Positions 45,981 to 54,516 of a DNA stretch of 64,000 nucleotides are shown piece after piece; within the stretch, counting starts at the first letter, position 1, and each line of letters starts with the position of its first letter. The position numbers and the translations under genes were made by a program. The DNA comes from Lacticaseibacillus paracasei subsp. paracasei (GTDB lineage Bacteria > Bacillota > Bacilli > Lactobacillales > Lactobacillaceae). Location: positions 1,612,001 to 1,676,000 of the forward strand of contig NZ_AP012541.1 in NCBI RefSeq assembly GCF_000829035.1. The letters run 5' to 3'. The notes beneath the pieces are model-generated. The model saw only the letters and a program-made list of their open reading frames with translations, made no database searches and had not been told where the DNA came from.

Positions 45981-47321
45981 TTAGTAAAGCTCCAGATATT
46001 GTTGCCGTTCCCATTCAGAAACCTGCTGACGATAAGCGGACCATTCGAGGTTCTTTGAGTCCATGAAACTTTGATACAAATGTTTACCCAGGGCAGCCTT
46101 GACCACATCATCAGCCGCTAATGCCTTCAAAGCATTGTGCAAAGTTGATGGGAGGTCTTGAATATGATTTGCTTTCCGTTCATCGTCTTGCATCCGATAA
46201 ATGTTGCGATCAACGGCTTCTTCCGGCTTCAATTTCTTAGTCACACCATCTAAACCGGCTTGGAGAATCCCGGCGATGGCTAAGTATGGATTAGCGGTTG
46301 GATCAACTGACCGCAGTTCCAGTCGCGTGGACAATCCACGAGATTGTGGCACACGAATCAACGGTGACCGGTTCTTGCCTGACCAAGCAACATAAACTGG
46401 CGCTTCAAAACCAGGAACCAAACGCTTGTAGGAGTTCACAGTTGGGTTATTAATAGCGGTTAAAGCATAAGCGTGACGCAGAACCCCGGCGAGAAAATGC
46501 ATGGCAGTTTCGCTCAACTGGTCATCCGTATTGGCATCGAAGAAAGCATTGCCCTTGTCATGGAAAAGACTCATGTTGATATGCATCCCACTACCGTTAA
46601 TACCGTGGAGTGGTTTTGGCATGAAGGTTGCATAAAGCCCATGCTTGCGGGCAATCGTTTTAACCACAAGTTTAAAGGTTTGAATGTTGTCAGCAGCTTC
46701 TAAGGCATCAGCATACTTGAAGTCAATTTCATGCTGGCCTGGCGCAACTTCATGGTGAGAAGCTTCGACTTCAAAGCCCATTTTTTCGAGTTCAAGGACG
46801 ATATCACGCCGACAGTTTTCGCCTAAATCTAATGGTGCAAAATCAAAGTAGGAGCCCTTGTCGTTCAACTGAGTCGTCGGATTGCCATTTTCATCCATCT
46901 TAAACAGGAAGAATTCTGGTTCTGGTCCAATATTAAATGAAGTAAAACCAGCCTCCTTCATTTCGTTCACGACCCGAATCAAGTTATTCCGTGGATCACC
47001 AGCAAAAGGACTGCCATCAGGACGATGAACGGAGCAGATCAAACGCGCAATCTTACCGTGATCGTTTTCCCAAGGGAACAATAACCATGTGTCGAGATCC
47101 GGAAACAGTAGCATATCACTTTCTTCGATCCGGACAAAGCCATCAATCGAGGAGCCATCAAAGGTGATCTTGTTATTGAGGACCTTCTCCAATTGAGAAA
47201 TTGGGACCTCAACGTTCTTAACGATTCCGTTAATGTCAGTGAACATCAGGCGCAGGAACAAAACATTTTCATCCTTAACAGTCTGACGAATCTCATCAGC
47301 GGTAATTGTTTTTCTTGCCAT
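45981..47321 (-). CDS. glnA: Glutamine synthetase type I
   Basis: A protein of 446 residues, the length of Bacillota GSI-alpha, which lacks the adenylylation insert. It makes glutamine from glutamate and ammonia. Signatures: FDGSSIDGF near residue 60, the metal ligands in [40 protein letters not shown] (ATP/His region) and NRSPLIRVP. It follows glnR by 18 bases in the GlnR-controlled operon. Confidence 0.96.
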   Translation of the reverse strand: MARKTITADEIRQTVKDENVLFLRLMFTDINGIVKNVEVPISQLEKVLNNKITFDGSSIDGFVRIEESDMLLFPDLDTWLLFPWENDHGKIARLICSVHRPDGSPFAGDPRNNLIRVVNEMKEAGFTSFNIGPEPEFFLFKMDENGNPTTQLNDKGSYFDFAPLDLGENCRRDIVLELEKMGFEVEASHHEVAPGQHEIDFKYADALEAADNIQTFKLVVKTIARKHGLYATFMPKPLHGINGSGMHINMSLFHDKGNAFFDANTDDQLSETAMHFLAGVLRHAYALTAINNPTVNSYKRLVPGFEAPVYVAWSGKNRSPLIRVPQSRGLSTRLELRSVDPTANPYLAIAGILQAGLDGVTKKLKPEEAVDRNIYRMQDDERKANHIQDLPSTLHNALKALAADDVVKAALGKHLYQSFMDSKNLEWSAYRQQVSEWERQQYLELY

Positions 47322-47339
47322 ATACGTGAACTCCTATCT

Positions 47340-47702
47340 TTAGTGTGATTGGCGGAAACCTATGGCTGGACCGGGATCGGGACTCTGGTTCAGTCGACTC
47401 TGGTTTAACAACTCGTCTCGCAGTACTTGCCGCACTTCGGCATCGCTGTCTTCATGATGTCGGGGATGCTTGAGTCGCTTTACGTCGGCAAGCGTGAAAC
47501 CGTCTGCCATTTGACTGCGAATCTCAAGCAATTCATTAACATTATTCAGCGAGTATGTCCGATGATTACCAGCGTTTCGTGCAGGTTGAACCAACCCTTG
47601 CGCTTCATAATAACGAATCTGGCGCGCGGTTAAATCAGTCAATAACATGACTGTACCAATCGGCAGAACCGATCGCGTTCTCAGATCAGCGATCTCAGCC
47701 AT
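47340..47702 (-). CDS. glnR: MerR-family transcriptional repressor GlnR
   Basis: A protein of 120 residues. The winged-helix DNA-binding domain reads VMLLTDLTARQIRYYEAQGLVQPARN, the MerR/GlnR pattern, and the C-terminal tail (about 25 residues) would be the region through which feedback-inhibited glutamine synthetase activates GlnR. The first ATG in frame lies inside the ribosome-binding site AAAGGAGG, so the start is at 47702. Its own operator lies at 47764. Confidence 0.95.
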   Translation of the reverse strand: MAEIADLRTRSVLPIGTVMLLTDLTARQIRYYEAQGLVQPARNAGNHRTYSLNNVNELLEIRSQMADGFTLADVKRLKHPRHHEDSDAEVRQVLRDELLNQSRLNQSPDPGPAIGFRQSH

Positions 47703-47727
47703 AGGCATCCTCCTTTACAACAATGTC

Positions 47728-47756
47728 AGGTTATCAAACCATATAAGGCGTGTCAA
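47728..47756 (-). promoter_or_regulatory. Promoter of glnRA
   Basis: TTGACA (47751-47756) and TAACCT (47728-47733) are 17 bases apart; transcription would begin about 20-25 bases before glnR, as reported for L. rhamnosus. Confidence 0.75.
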
Positions 47757-47763
47757 CGGCAGA

Positions 47764-47780
47764 TGTAAGCTTTTCTGACA
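47764..47780 (-). promoter_or_regulatory. GlnR operator
   Basis: TGTCAGAAAAGCTTACA is an exact match to the GlnR/TnrA consensus TGTNA-N7-TNACA. It lies seven bases upstream of the -35. A second, imperfect half-site (TGACA) overlaps the -10. Confidence 0.85.
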
Positions 47781-48000
47781 TTCAAATAAAAAGATACCCT
47801 TTTTTTGTTTTCAAAATGAAGATGCCATAGACCAATAAATAAAAAGACGGTCATCATCTCTGGTAAAGCGCAACCGTTTCCAACCGCTATGTCGCTATCA
47901 TCCCACCACCAATCACATCATCACACTGCCGGCTCAGACTGTTGGCACGAATAGAAGGCATCGAAGACACAGTCTTTGAAGTCACTCTAAAAATTTTCCG

Positions 48001-48017
48001 TTTAACATTATGTTAAA
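48001..48017. promoter_or_regulatory. Perfect palindrome upstream of the ornithine decarboxylase-family gene
   Basis: TTTAACATTATGTTAAA is an 8-1-8 perfect palindrome, 35 bases before the start codon and probably overlapping the promoter (TAAAAT follows). It looks like an operator for an unidentified regulator. Between it and the GlnR operator lie 220 bases with no gene. Confidence 0.5.
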
Positions 48018-48052
48018 ATCAACTGAATCTATTTTGAAAGGAACTCGCAGGC

Positions 48053-50143
48053 ATGCACTTATATATCGGCTACTCAGAAAAAGTAGCAGCAAGGATACTG
48101 CCCACCAATTGGCGTTGTTTAACTGCGGCACCGTTAGCTGCCTTTGGCGCAGCAATCATCGATGCTTCTGACACTGCAACGCTCACTCAGCTTGTGGCCA
48201 GCCAATTACCCTTACCAACTTTTATCATCGGCCAGATACCAATCAGTCACACTGGTCAGCTGACAGTCACCAACATCGATACACTTAATACCGCAACAAT
48301 GGCTCAGATTACTGCTGCTGCACAAGCTTATGAGCAAACCATGGTACCAGCATTCATTCGCGACTTACTGGACTATGCGAAGGCGGACCCAACCAGCTTT
48401 GCGACTCCTGGCCACCACAGCGGTCACTACGACGACTTAGCACCAGCAGGTTACTTACTTCATCAGGCTTACGGCCCAACTTTCTTCGCTAGCGATACCA
48501 GCGATGTCGTCACTTCTTTGGGCGATATGTTAACACATGGGGGCACCCCGCTAGCTGCCGAAGAAGCGACCGCGCAGTTATATCATGCCGATGAAACTTA
48601 TTTTGTGACCAACGGCACGACTGGATCGAATAACATTGTGGCCAGTGCATTGCTCACGCCAGGCGATTTGGTTTTATTCGATCGGAATAACCACAAATCT
48701 TTTTATAACGCGGCACTTGTCCAAAATGATGCCCGCCCGGTTTATTTGGATACACTTCGAACGAAACGTGGGTTGATTGGTCCGATCGATTTACAGAATC
48801 TAACCCATGAAAGTTTGCGACAAATGGCGGTAGCGGTGGCTCCCGAAAAGGCACATCAATCGCGGCCATTTCGACTGACAATTCTTGAACTAGAAACCTT
48901 TGATGGCATTGTGCCAAATGTCCGTCAGTTAATCGATCTTTTTGGGCCTTTAACCGACTACATTGCTTTCGATGCTGCTTGGGGTGGTTATGAGCCGTTT
49001 ATTCCAGCAATGACGCCCATGGATCCCCTGCAGGTACCGCTTGCGCCGACTGACCCTGGTATCATCGTCACCCAAAGTGTCCACAAACAGCAATCCGGGT
49101 TTGGCCAGGCATCACAGATTCATAAAAAAGATGCCCATATTAAGGGACAAGCGCGATATGTCGGTCACGAACAGTTCAACCACGCGTACTTAAAACATGT
49201 TACGACCAGCTACAATTATCCGCTTTACGCGTCATTAGTCGCCAACACTGCCATTAATCAAGGTGCTCGCGGACAAAAAATCTGGCAAGATGCCATTCGA
49301 GCAGCACTCGGCTTTCGCCGCTCGCTCAACGATTCGCGACTCTTTTCTGCTTACGAACCGCCTGAGTTGACAACTTTGCCTGCTGATCAGGCCATTCAGA
49401 CTGCTGAGGCTTGGTCCATGACGCCACAAGCTGCATGGCATCAACTCGCAGGCCTTCAACCTGATCAAGCATTTCTTGATCCAGGTAAAGTGACCGTGCT
49501 ATTACCTGACACAGCCGCATTTGGCATCAGCGGTTGGTTAGTAGATCGTTATTTACTTGACCACGGCATTATTCCGGAAAAAGCCGACCTAAATAGCCTG
49601 CTTTTTTTAGTGACGCCGGGAACCGCTCGAACAGACTGGCAACGATTGCGCCAAGTGTTAGCCCAGTTTGAAACCGATTATTTTGTAAATAAAACCGTTG
49701 CTGAAAGTTTGCCAAAATTAGTCGCTGAAACTGGCGAGGCGTATGCACATCAAACATTACGCGAACTAAGTCAGACCATGTCGGACTTTTTCCGAGAAGC
49801 GCACCTAACTGAGCAACAACGTGACTTGTTTACCAACACCAACGCCATCCCCACTGCCATGACCCCGCAAGCCGCCGATCGTTATTTTGTTCGCGGTCAA
49901 ATTGACACCATCCCTCTGGAGCAAGCCACGGGCCGTATCGCAGTCGACGGCGCGCTGCCCTATCCGCCCGGAATCTTTGTGGTTGTCCCTGGCGAACGCT
50001 GGCGACCGGAAGCGATCAGTTACTTTCAAACACTTTTTGAAGGTATACGGCACTTCCCCGGCTTTACCCCAGAAATCCAAGGCGTTATCGCTCGTGCAGG
50101 TGGTCAGCCATATGTTCATGTTGTGCATGAACAACTTTCATAG
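48053..50143 (+). CDS. Orn/Lys/Arg decarboxylase family protein, ornithine decarboxylase-like
   Basis: A fold-type I PLP enzyme of 696 residues. An N-terminal wing domain precedes the PLP domain: TPGHHSGH, FVTNGTTGSN, His214 stacking on PLP in DRNNHKS, Asp307 in FDAAWGGYEPF, and the Schiff-base Lys345 in SVHKQQSGFGQASQIHKKD, very like the biosynthetic/inducible ornithine decarboxylase of Lactobacillus 30a. A C-terminal domain follows. The substrate is inferred from that resemblance. No amino acid/amine antiporter is adjacent, unlike many acid-stress decarboxylases. The ATG has GAAAGGAACTCG upstream. Confidence 0.88.
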   Translation: MHLYIGYSEKVAARILPTNWRCLTAAPLAAFGAAIIDASDTATLTQLVASQLPLPTFIIGQIPISHTGQLTVTNIDTLNTATMAQITAAAQAYEQTMVPAFIRDLLDYAKADPTSFATPGHHSGHYDDLAPAGYLLHQAYGPTFFASDTSDVVTSLGDMLTHGGTPLAAEEATAQLYHADETYFVTNGTTGSNNIVASALLTPGDLVLFDRNNHKSFYNAALVQNDARPVYLDTLRTKRGLIGPIDLQNLTHESLRQMAVAVAPEKAHQSRPFRLTILELETFDGIVPNVRQLIDLFGPLTDYIAFDAAWGGYEPFIPAMTPMDPLQVPLAPTDPGIIVTQSVHKQQSGFGQASQIHKKDAHIKGQARYVGHEQFNHAYLKHVTTSYNYPLYASLVANTAINQGARGQKIWQDAIRAALGFRRSLNDSRLFSAYEPPELTTLPADQAIQTAEAWSMTPQAAWHQLAGLQPDQAFLDPGKVTVLLPDTAAFGISGWLVDRYLLDHGIIPEKADLNSLLFLVTPGTARTDWQRLRQVLAQFETDYFVNKTVAESLPKLVAETGEAYAHQTLRELSQTMSDFFREAHLTEQQRDLFTNTNAIPTAMTPQAADRYFVRGQIDTIPLEQATGRIAVDGALPYPPGIFVVVPGERWRPEAISYFQTLFEGIRHFPGFTPEIQGVIARAGGQPYVHVVHEQLS

Positions 50144-50151
50144 CCGTCAAA

Positions 50152-50183
50152 AAACGCGATCAATTAGCTTGATCGCGTTTTTT
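50152..50183. terminator. Bidirectional terminator between the decarboxylase gene and ynbB
   Basis: AAACGCGATCAA and TTGATCGCGTTT pair perfectly across five bases, followed by more T on the plus strand. The two genes converge here. Confidence 0.9.
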
Positions 50184-50196
50184 TGCTTAGCCTATT

Positions 50197-51453
50197 CTAG
50201 TTATCAAAGAAAGTGGACTGCGCGGCTCCCATGGTCGCCAATTTAATATGCGCATAGGTTAGCCCGCCTTGCAGGTATAACGTATATGGCGGGCGCAACG
50301 GGCCATCACCGGAAAATTCAATCGTTGAGCCAGCAACGAATGTGCCGCCTGCCATAATGACTTGATCCTCATAACCGGCCATTTTTTCCGGAATCGGCGT
50401 CACAAAGCTGTCAACTGGCGAGTTTGCTTGAACAGCCTTAGCAAATTTCACCATGTCATCGGCATTGCCGAAGTTGACTGTTTGAATCAAATCGGTTCGC
50501 GGTGCATCCCAAGCAGGTGAGACGTCCAGCCCCAGTTTAGCAAATAAGGCTGCTTCGAAAATGGCGCCTTTAATGGCATTCCCTGTGGTTTGCGGCGAAA
50601 TGAAGAAGCCTTGATACATGTCAGCCAACGCACCGACTGTGGCCCCTTCAGCCCCGCCAAGACCCGGTACCGTGAACCGATAACTGATGCGGTCAATCAG
50701 ATCCTTTTTACCGACAATATAACCGCCAGTTTTGGCCATGCCACCGCCTGCGTTTTTAAACAACGAGCCGGCCATGACATCAGCACCGACTTCCAATGGT
50801 TCCTTGGTTTCCGAGAACTCGCCATAGGCATTATCGACAAAGATCCAGACATTCGGCAAAACACTGCGAACAACCTTGATCATCGCAGCGATCTGATCGA
50901 CGGTGAAAGAATCGCGGGTTGCATAACCGCGAGATCGCTGAATGGCAACCACTTTGGTCTTATCGTTCAACCGCGCTTTGACAGCATCATCGTCTACCGC
51001 CCCGTTTGGCAGCAGGTCAACATAATCAACACCAATGCCATATTCTTGCGGCGCGCCAATCCCGTTGCCAGCTAAGCCTAGTACTTCCTGCAGGGTATCG
51101 TACGGCTTACCGGTGATGTACACAATATCGTCACCTGGCCGAACCAAGCCTAATAAGGCAACGCCAATTGCATGCGTACCAGAAACAAATTGCGGCCGCA
51201 CCAGTGCATCTTCGCCGCCCAAAACATCGGCGTAGATGGCCTCCAAGACATCGCGGCCTTCATCATTATGACCATAACCGGTTGATCCGGTTAGATAACT
51301 TTCTGCCACATGATGGTTTTGAAAACTTGTTAAAACCTTATTCTGATTCTCCAAGATGCGCGCATCAATTTTTGCCAGTTGTGGCGCGATCTGTGCGTCA
51401 ACTTCTTTAACCATTGTCTGTAATTTTGGATCAAACTTATCCATCCAACTCAT
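50197..51453 (-). CDS. ynbB: PLP-dependent YnbB/aluminium resistance family protein (cystathionine lyase-like)
   Basis: A protein of 418 residues of the Cys/Met-metabolism-like PLP family. Visible parts: STGYGHNDEGRDVLE, FVSGTHAIGVALLG (cofactor phosphate loop), FVDNAYGEFSE (Asp for the PLP ring) and SLFKNAGGGMAKTGGYIVG with the likely PLP Lys. The true reaction is not established. The ATG at 51453 has AAAGGAG upstream. The miaA-ynbB pairing upstream of glnRA is a Bacillota arrangement; here a decarboxylase gene separates it from glnR. Confidence 0.85.
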   Translation of the reverse strand: MSWMDKFDPKLQTMVKEVDAQIAPQLAKIDARILENQNKVLTSFQNHHVAESYLTGSTGYGHNDEGRDVLEAIYADVLGGEDALVRPQFVSGTHAIGVALLGLVRPGDDIVYITGKPYDTLQEVLGLAGNGIGAPQEYGIGVDYVDLLPNGAVDDDAVKARLNDKTKVVAIQRSRGYATRDSFTVDQIAAMIKVVRSVLPNVWIFVDNAYGEFSETKEPLEVGADVMAGSLFKNAGGGMAKTGGYIVGKKDLIDRISYRFTVPGLGGAEGATVGALADMYQGFFISPQTTGNAIKGAIFEAALFAKLGLDVSPAWDAPRTDLIQTVNFGNADDMVKFAKAVQANSPVDSFVTPIPEKMAGYEDQVIMAGGTFVAGSTIEFSGDGPLRPPYTLYLQGGLTYAHIKLATMGAAQSTFFDN

Positions 51454-51475
51454 GATACTTTTCTCCTTTAAGTGA

Positions 51476-51596
51476 GCGCGAACAGGCGCGTTTAGAAATC
51501 GGCGCATAGATGGGCGTCAACCAGATTTGCTCGAAACTGAACCTAGCCAATCTGGTTGACGGCCTTCATATCCAAATTGATACGACTGTATTCGCG
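51476..51596. repeat. Long imperfect hairpin, full copy E
   Basis: It starts GCGCGAACAGGCGCGTTTAG followed by AAATCGGCGCAT, as in the other copies, and has a perfect 13-bp inner stem CGTCAACCAGATT/AATCTGGTTGACG unlike theirs. The right outer arm (TTCGCG) is weaker. It ends exactly at the miaA stop and lies 22 bases before ynbB. Confidence 0.85.
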
Positions 51597-52526
51597 TTAA
51601 CGTTGTTTAAGCCACTGTTGCACCAACGTAACAATGGCATTTTTGTCTTCCGGATGCGCGACCAGATCAAACCAATGGGTCGGCATCTGATTGCGAAAAT
51701 AGGTCAGCTGCCGTTTAGCAAAATGCCGGGAATGTTGCTTAATCAGTGCAACACAATTCGCCAATTCAGCCTGACCGTGAAGATATGGCACTAGCTCTTT
51801 GTAGCCGATAGCCTGCATGGCCTGTGCATCTGCTGGCACGGTTTTTAATAGCTGCTCAACTTCAGCGAGTAACCCGGCCTGCATCATCGCATCCACCCGT
51901 GCATTAATTCGATCATACAAAACGGTTCGGTCCGTGGTTAAGCCAATGACCAAGGTCGAGAACAACGGCTCTGGTTGTGGCTGGTCAGAAAAGCGCCGTC
52001 CGGTTAATTCACCGACTTCTAAGGCACGAATCACCCGCCGCGTATTGGCCGGCGCAATTTGTTGCGCAGCATCTGGGTCGCGCTGTGCCAATTGCTGCCA
52101 CAACCATGATTGACCGTTTGTTGCTAGCGCCACCTGCCAGCGCTGCCGAATAGCTGTCGGCGGCGCCTTCCCGCCTAAAGGCAGATTTAAGCGCAAACTA
52201 TTAAGATAAAAACCGGTACCGCCTACCAGAATCGGTAATTGTTGCCGATCAGCCACCGTATCAATCATGGCCGTCGCTGCCTTTTTAAACTTGGCGACCG
52301 AGTATGCGACGGTAGGGTCAGCGATATCCAATAAATGGTGTGGCACCCCTTGCATCTCTTTTGGCGTGATTTTCGCCGTTCCAATGTCCATGTGGCGATA
52401 AATCTGATAGGCGTCGCCGTTAATCACTTCACCGTGTAGCTGCTGGGCTAAATAAACGCCGAGGTCACTTTTTCCAACAGCTGTCGGTCCGACAATCATG
52501 ACAATCCGTTTGGCTGGTTTATCCAT
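51597..52526 (-). CDS. miaA: tRNA dimethylallyltransferase MiaA
   Basis: A protein of 309 residues. It adds the isopentenyl group to A37 of tRNAs reading UNN codons. P-loop GPTAVGKSDLG, then NGDAYQIYRHMDIGTAK, LVGGTGFYLNSL, and the conserved GYKELVPYL and Q-rich KRQLTYFRNQ segment. Its short C-terminus lacks a zinc finger, as usual in bacteria. The start has GGAGC upstream; its promoter region overlaps that of the divergent small gene. Confidence 0.95.
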   Translation of the reverse strand: MDKPAKRIVMIVGPTAVGKSDLGVYLAQQLHGEVINGDAYQIYRHMDIGTAKITPKEMQGVPHHLLDIADPTVAYSVAKFKKAATAMIDTVADRQQLPILVGGTGFYLNSLRLNLPLGGKAPPTAIRQRWQVALATNGQSWLWQQLAQRDPDAAQQIAPANTRRVIRALEVGELTGRRFSDQPQPEPLFSTLVIGLTTDRTVLYDRINARVDAMMQAGLLAEVEQLLKTVPADAQAMQAIGYKELVPYLHGQAELANCVALIKQHSRHFAKRQLTYFRNQMPTHWFDLVAHPEDKNAIVTLVQQWLKQR

Positions 52527-52555
52527 TTCATTAAGCTCCGATAGTATAGTATAAT
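52527..52555 (+). promoter_or_regulatory. Possible promoter of the DUF3042 gene
   Basis: TATAAT (52550-52555) is clear; TTCATT at 17 bases distance is a poor -35. Confidence 0.4.
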
Positions 52556-52594
52556 AAAAACAGTATCATAGATCATTAATCAGGGGGGATTTTC

Positions 52595-52774
52595 ATGAAA
52601 CATAAATTTGCTCGTGGCTTTTTTGTTGGCACGCTAATGACCCTTGGCGCAATTGCCGGTAGCGTTTTTGCCTTTAAGAAAAACTATATCGAACCTGTGG
52701 AAACTAAGGTCGATGAAATTAACGATAACCGGCGTAAAGCTAACCGTAAGCGTTTCTCAGCTCATCAAGGTTAA
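52595..52774 (+). CDS. DUF3042 family small membrane protein, 59 residues
   Basis: It starts MKHKFARGFFVGTLMTLGAI, with one membrane helix (residues 8-27), then FKKNYIEPVETKVDEINDNR and a very basic tail. This matches the DUF3042 family common next to miaA in lactobacilli; function unknown. A GGGGGG site lies before the ATG and a terminator follows. Confidence 0.85.
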   Translation: MKHKFARGFFVGTLMTLGAIAGSVFAFKKNYIEPVETKVDEINDNRRKANRKRFSAHQG

Positions 52775-52826
52775 GCAACACCAGCTGTTAATAGCGGTAT
52801 GTTCATAATGAGCGCCGCTATCAGCA

Positions 52827-52859
52827 AAAAAGCAATCGACAAGTTCGATTGCTTTTTTC
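52827..52859. terminator. Bidirectional terminator after the DUF3042 gene
   Basis: AAAAAAGCAATCGA and TCGATTGCTTTTTT pair across a short loop. It can serve the DUF3042 gene and the converging rhodanese-like gene. Confidence 0.9.
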
Positions 52860-52876
52860 TTGCGCTTATGTAGCGG

Positions 52877-53284
52877 CTAATAGTTAGTCGGGCTCTTTTT
52901 TGTTTTGCCTGACCAGTTATCATAGCCGCCTTTTAGCCAACTGATTTTTTCGAAACCATTCTTGCGTAAACGCCGAGCAGCACGCAAGGAGAGCACGCCA
53001 GTTTTGTCATAGAGATAAACCGGCAGATCTTGACGCATTTCACCCATCCGTTCACGCAACTGCGTATAAGGAATATCGCGGGCACCGAGAATATGGCCCG
53101 CTTTGAATTCGTTACGCTCGCGTAAGTCAATAATCTGTGCTTTACGCATGGTATGTTCAAAGTCATCCGGCGTGATCTCGCCGCCGATAGCCTTAAACCG
53201 TGATTTTTGATAGTAACTCCACAACCAGTTGAAACCCCAATAAATCAGAAACAATCCAACAAAAATTAACAGATAAGTTAACAC
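52877..53284 (-). CDS. Membrane-anchored rhodanese-like protein lacking the catalytic cysteine
   Basis: A protein of 135 residues. An N-terminal membrane helix (residues 3-25) is followed by a rhodanese domain: IIDLRERNEFKAGHILGARDIPY and the closing WLKGGYDNW. The active-site loop should begin with Cys; here it is YLYDKTGVLSLRAA, with Asp93 in that place, and no other Cys is in the protein. It is therefore unlikely to transfer sulfur and may act in binding. It ends the gluP-yqgQ-glk operon. Confidence 0.88.
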   Translation of the reverse strand: MLTYLLIFVGLFLIYWGFNWLWSYYQKSRFKAIGGEITPDDFEHTMRKAQIIDLRERNEFKAGHILGARDIPYTQLRERMGEMRQDLPVYLYDKTGVLSLRAARRLRKNGFEKISWLKGGYDNWSGKTKKSPTNY

Positions 53285-53305
53285 GTGTATGACTCCTTCT
53301 TCCGC

Positions 53306-54268
53306 TTACTTAAGTGCAAGGCTGGCAGCTCCGATAACGCCAGCAGTGTTACCTAGCGTTGCCAGACGCAGACTTGTTGTTTCCCGAACATTCGGGAACG
53401 TATTTTCCTTGAAATACTTATCAACTCGCTTCAGCAAAAAGTCGCCTGCTGCTGAAACGCCGCCACCAATGACGATGAATTTCGGATTCAGCAGATTGCC
53501 GACATTTGCCAATGCCAAGCCAAGAAAGTAGCTAACCCGGTCAACAATCATCAACGCAAGTTTGTCGCCGGTTTTGGCAAGATCAAAAACAATTTTGCTA
53601 GAAATCTCATCGCCATCATCTAACGTCTGCTTCAATTTGGAGTCGCCAGCGAATTCTTCAGCCATATCCCGGGCCACCCGGACAACGCCAGTCGCACTGG
53701 CTACAGTTTCGAGACAACCGCGTTTGCCGCAAGTACAGAGATAACCATTCACCGGATCAACAGTCACGTGTCCGAGTTCGCCTGCTGAGCCTGCAACACC
53801 ATGCAATAAGTTACCATCGGCAATAATGCCGCCGCCAACGCCTGTGCCAAGCGTTACGAAAGTTACATTGGCGTCATTTTCGCCAGCGCCTTTCCAACGT
53901 TCGCCCAAGGCAGCCACATTGGCGTCGTTATCAATACTAAAGGGAATCCCAGTACCAGCCTCAATATCCTTCTTAGCCTGCTGCAAGGTTTTCCAATTCA
54001 AGTTGTAAGCGCCAATTACCGTGCCTGCTTCAATATCAACTGAACCAGGTGAGCCCATACCGATACCGACAAAATCATTCGGTGTCATGTTGTAGAGTTT
54101 GAGATGTTCGTTGATCGAATCAATGATATCCGGCAAGATGTGACTGCCTTCATCCAAAATATTAGTATCGATACTCCAGCGCTGTTGAATCTCACCATCA
54201 GTGGTTAAGATCGCGAATTTAACCGTTGTGCCGCCCAAATCGACACCAATTAATTTTTTGTCATTCAT
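53306..54268 (-). CDS. glk: Glucokinase, ROK family
   Basis: A protein of 320 residues. It phosphorylates glucose from sugars that enter without the PTS. ATP loop GVDLGGTTVKFAI at the start, catalytic Asp in SIDNDANVAALGE, GTGVGGGII, and the ROK zinc motif CTCGKRGCLE. Two ATG codons are close; GGAGG suits the second (54268, MNDKKLIG). It overlaps the yqgQ stop. Confidence 0.95.
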   Translation of the reverse strand: MNDKKLIGVDLGGTTVKFAILTTDGEIQQRWSIDTNILDEGSHILPDIIDSINEHLKLYNMTPNDFVGIGMGSPGSVDIEAGTVIGAYNLNWKTLQQAKKDIEAGTGIPFSIDNDANVAALGERWKGAGENDANVTFVTLGTGVGGGIIADGNLLHGVAGSAGELGHVTVDPVNGYLCTCGKRGCLETVASATGVVRVARDMAEEFAGDSKLKQTLDDGDEISSKIVFDLAKTGDKLALMIVDRVSYFLGLALANVGNLLNPKFIVIGGGVSAAGDFLLKRVDKYFKENTFPNVRETTSLRLATLGNTAGVIGAASLALK

Positions 54269-54515
54269 TTTTGTCATTCCTCCGTTTTTCGGCGGGCAGT
54301 GGCAGCTCATGATTTAAAGGATGTGCCTCTTCTTGCGCGTGTGCATGCCGCAGCACGACTTTTGCATTCAGGTAAACCTTGTCATCAATGAGCTGCGCTT
54401 TGTGCAGCCGATCTAATTCAAGTGCAGCCAGTTCGATATCCCACTCACGCTTGCCAACATGAATGAACGTACCAAACCCCTTTAATAATTGCAGAACATC
54501 ATAGTAAGTTTTCAT
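54261..54515 (-). CDS. yqgQ: YqgQ family protein (DUF910)
   Basis: A protein of 84 residues. The core MKTYYDVLQLLKGFGTFIHV and the helical YNAKVVLRHAH-like region are the YqgQ pattern; the family binds single-stranded nucleic acid in vitro as far as is known, with unclear role. The tail is longer than usual. It lies between gluP and glk, as in Bacillus (yqgP-yqgQ-glcK). Confidence 0.88.
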   Translation of the reverse strand: MKTYYDVLQLLKGFGTFIHVGKREWDIELAALELDRLHKAQLIDDKVYLNAKVVLRHAHAQEEAHPLNHELPLPAEKRRNDKNE

Positions 54516-54516
54516 A

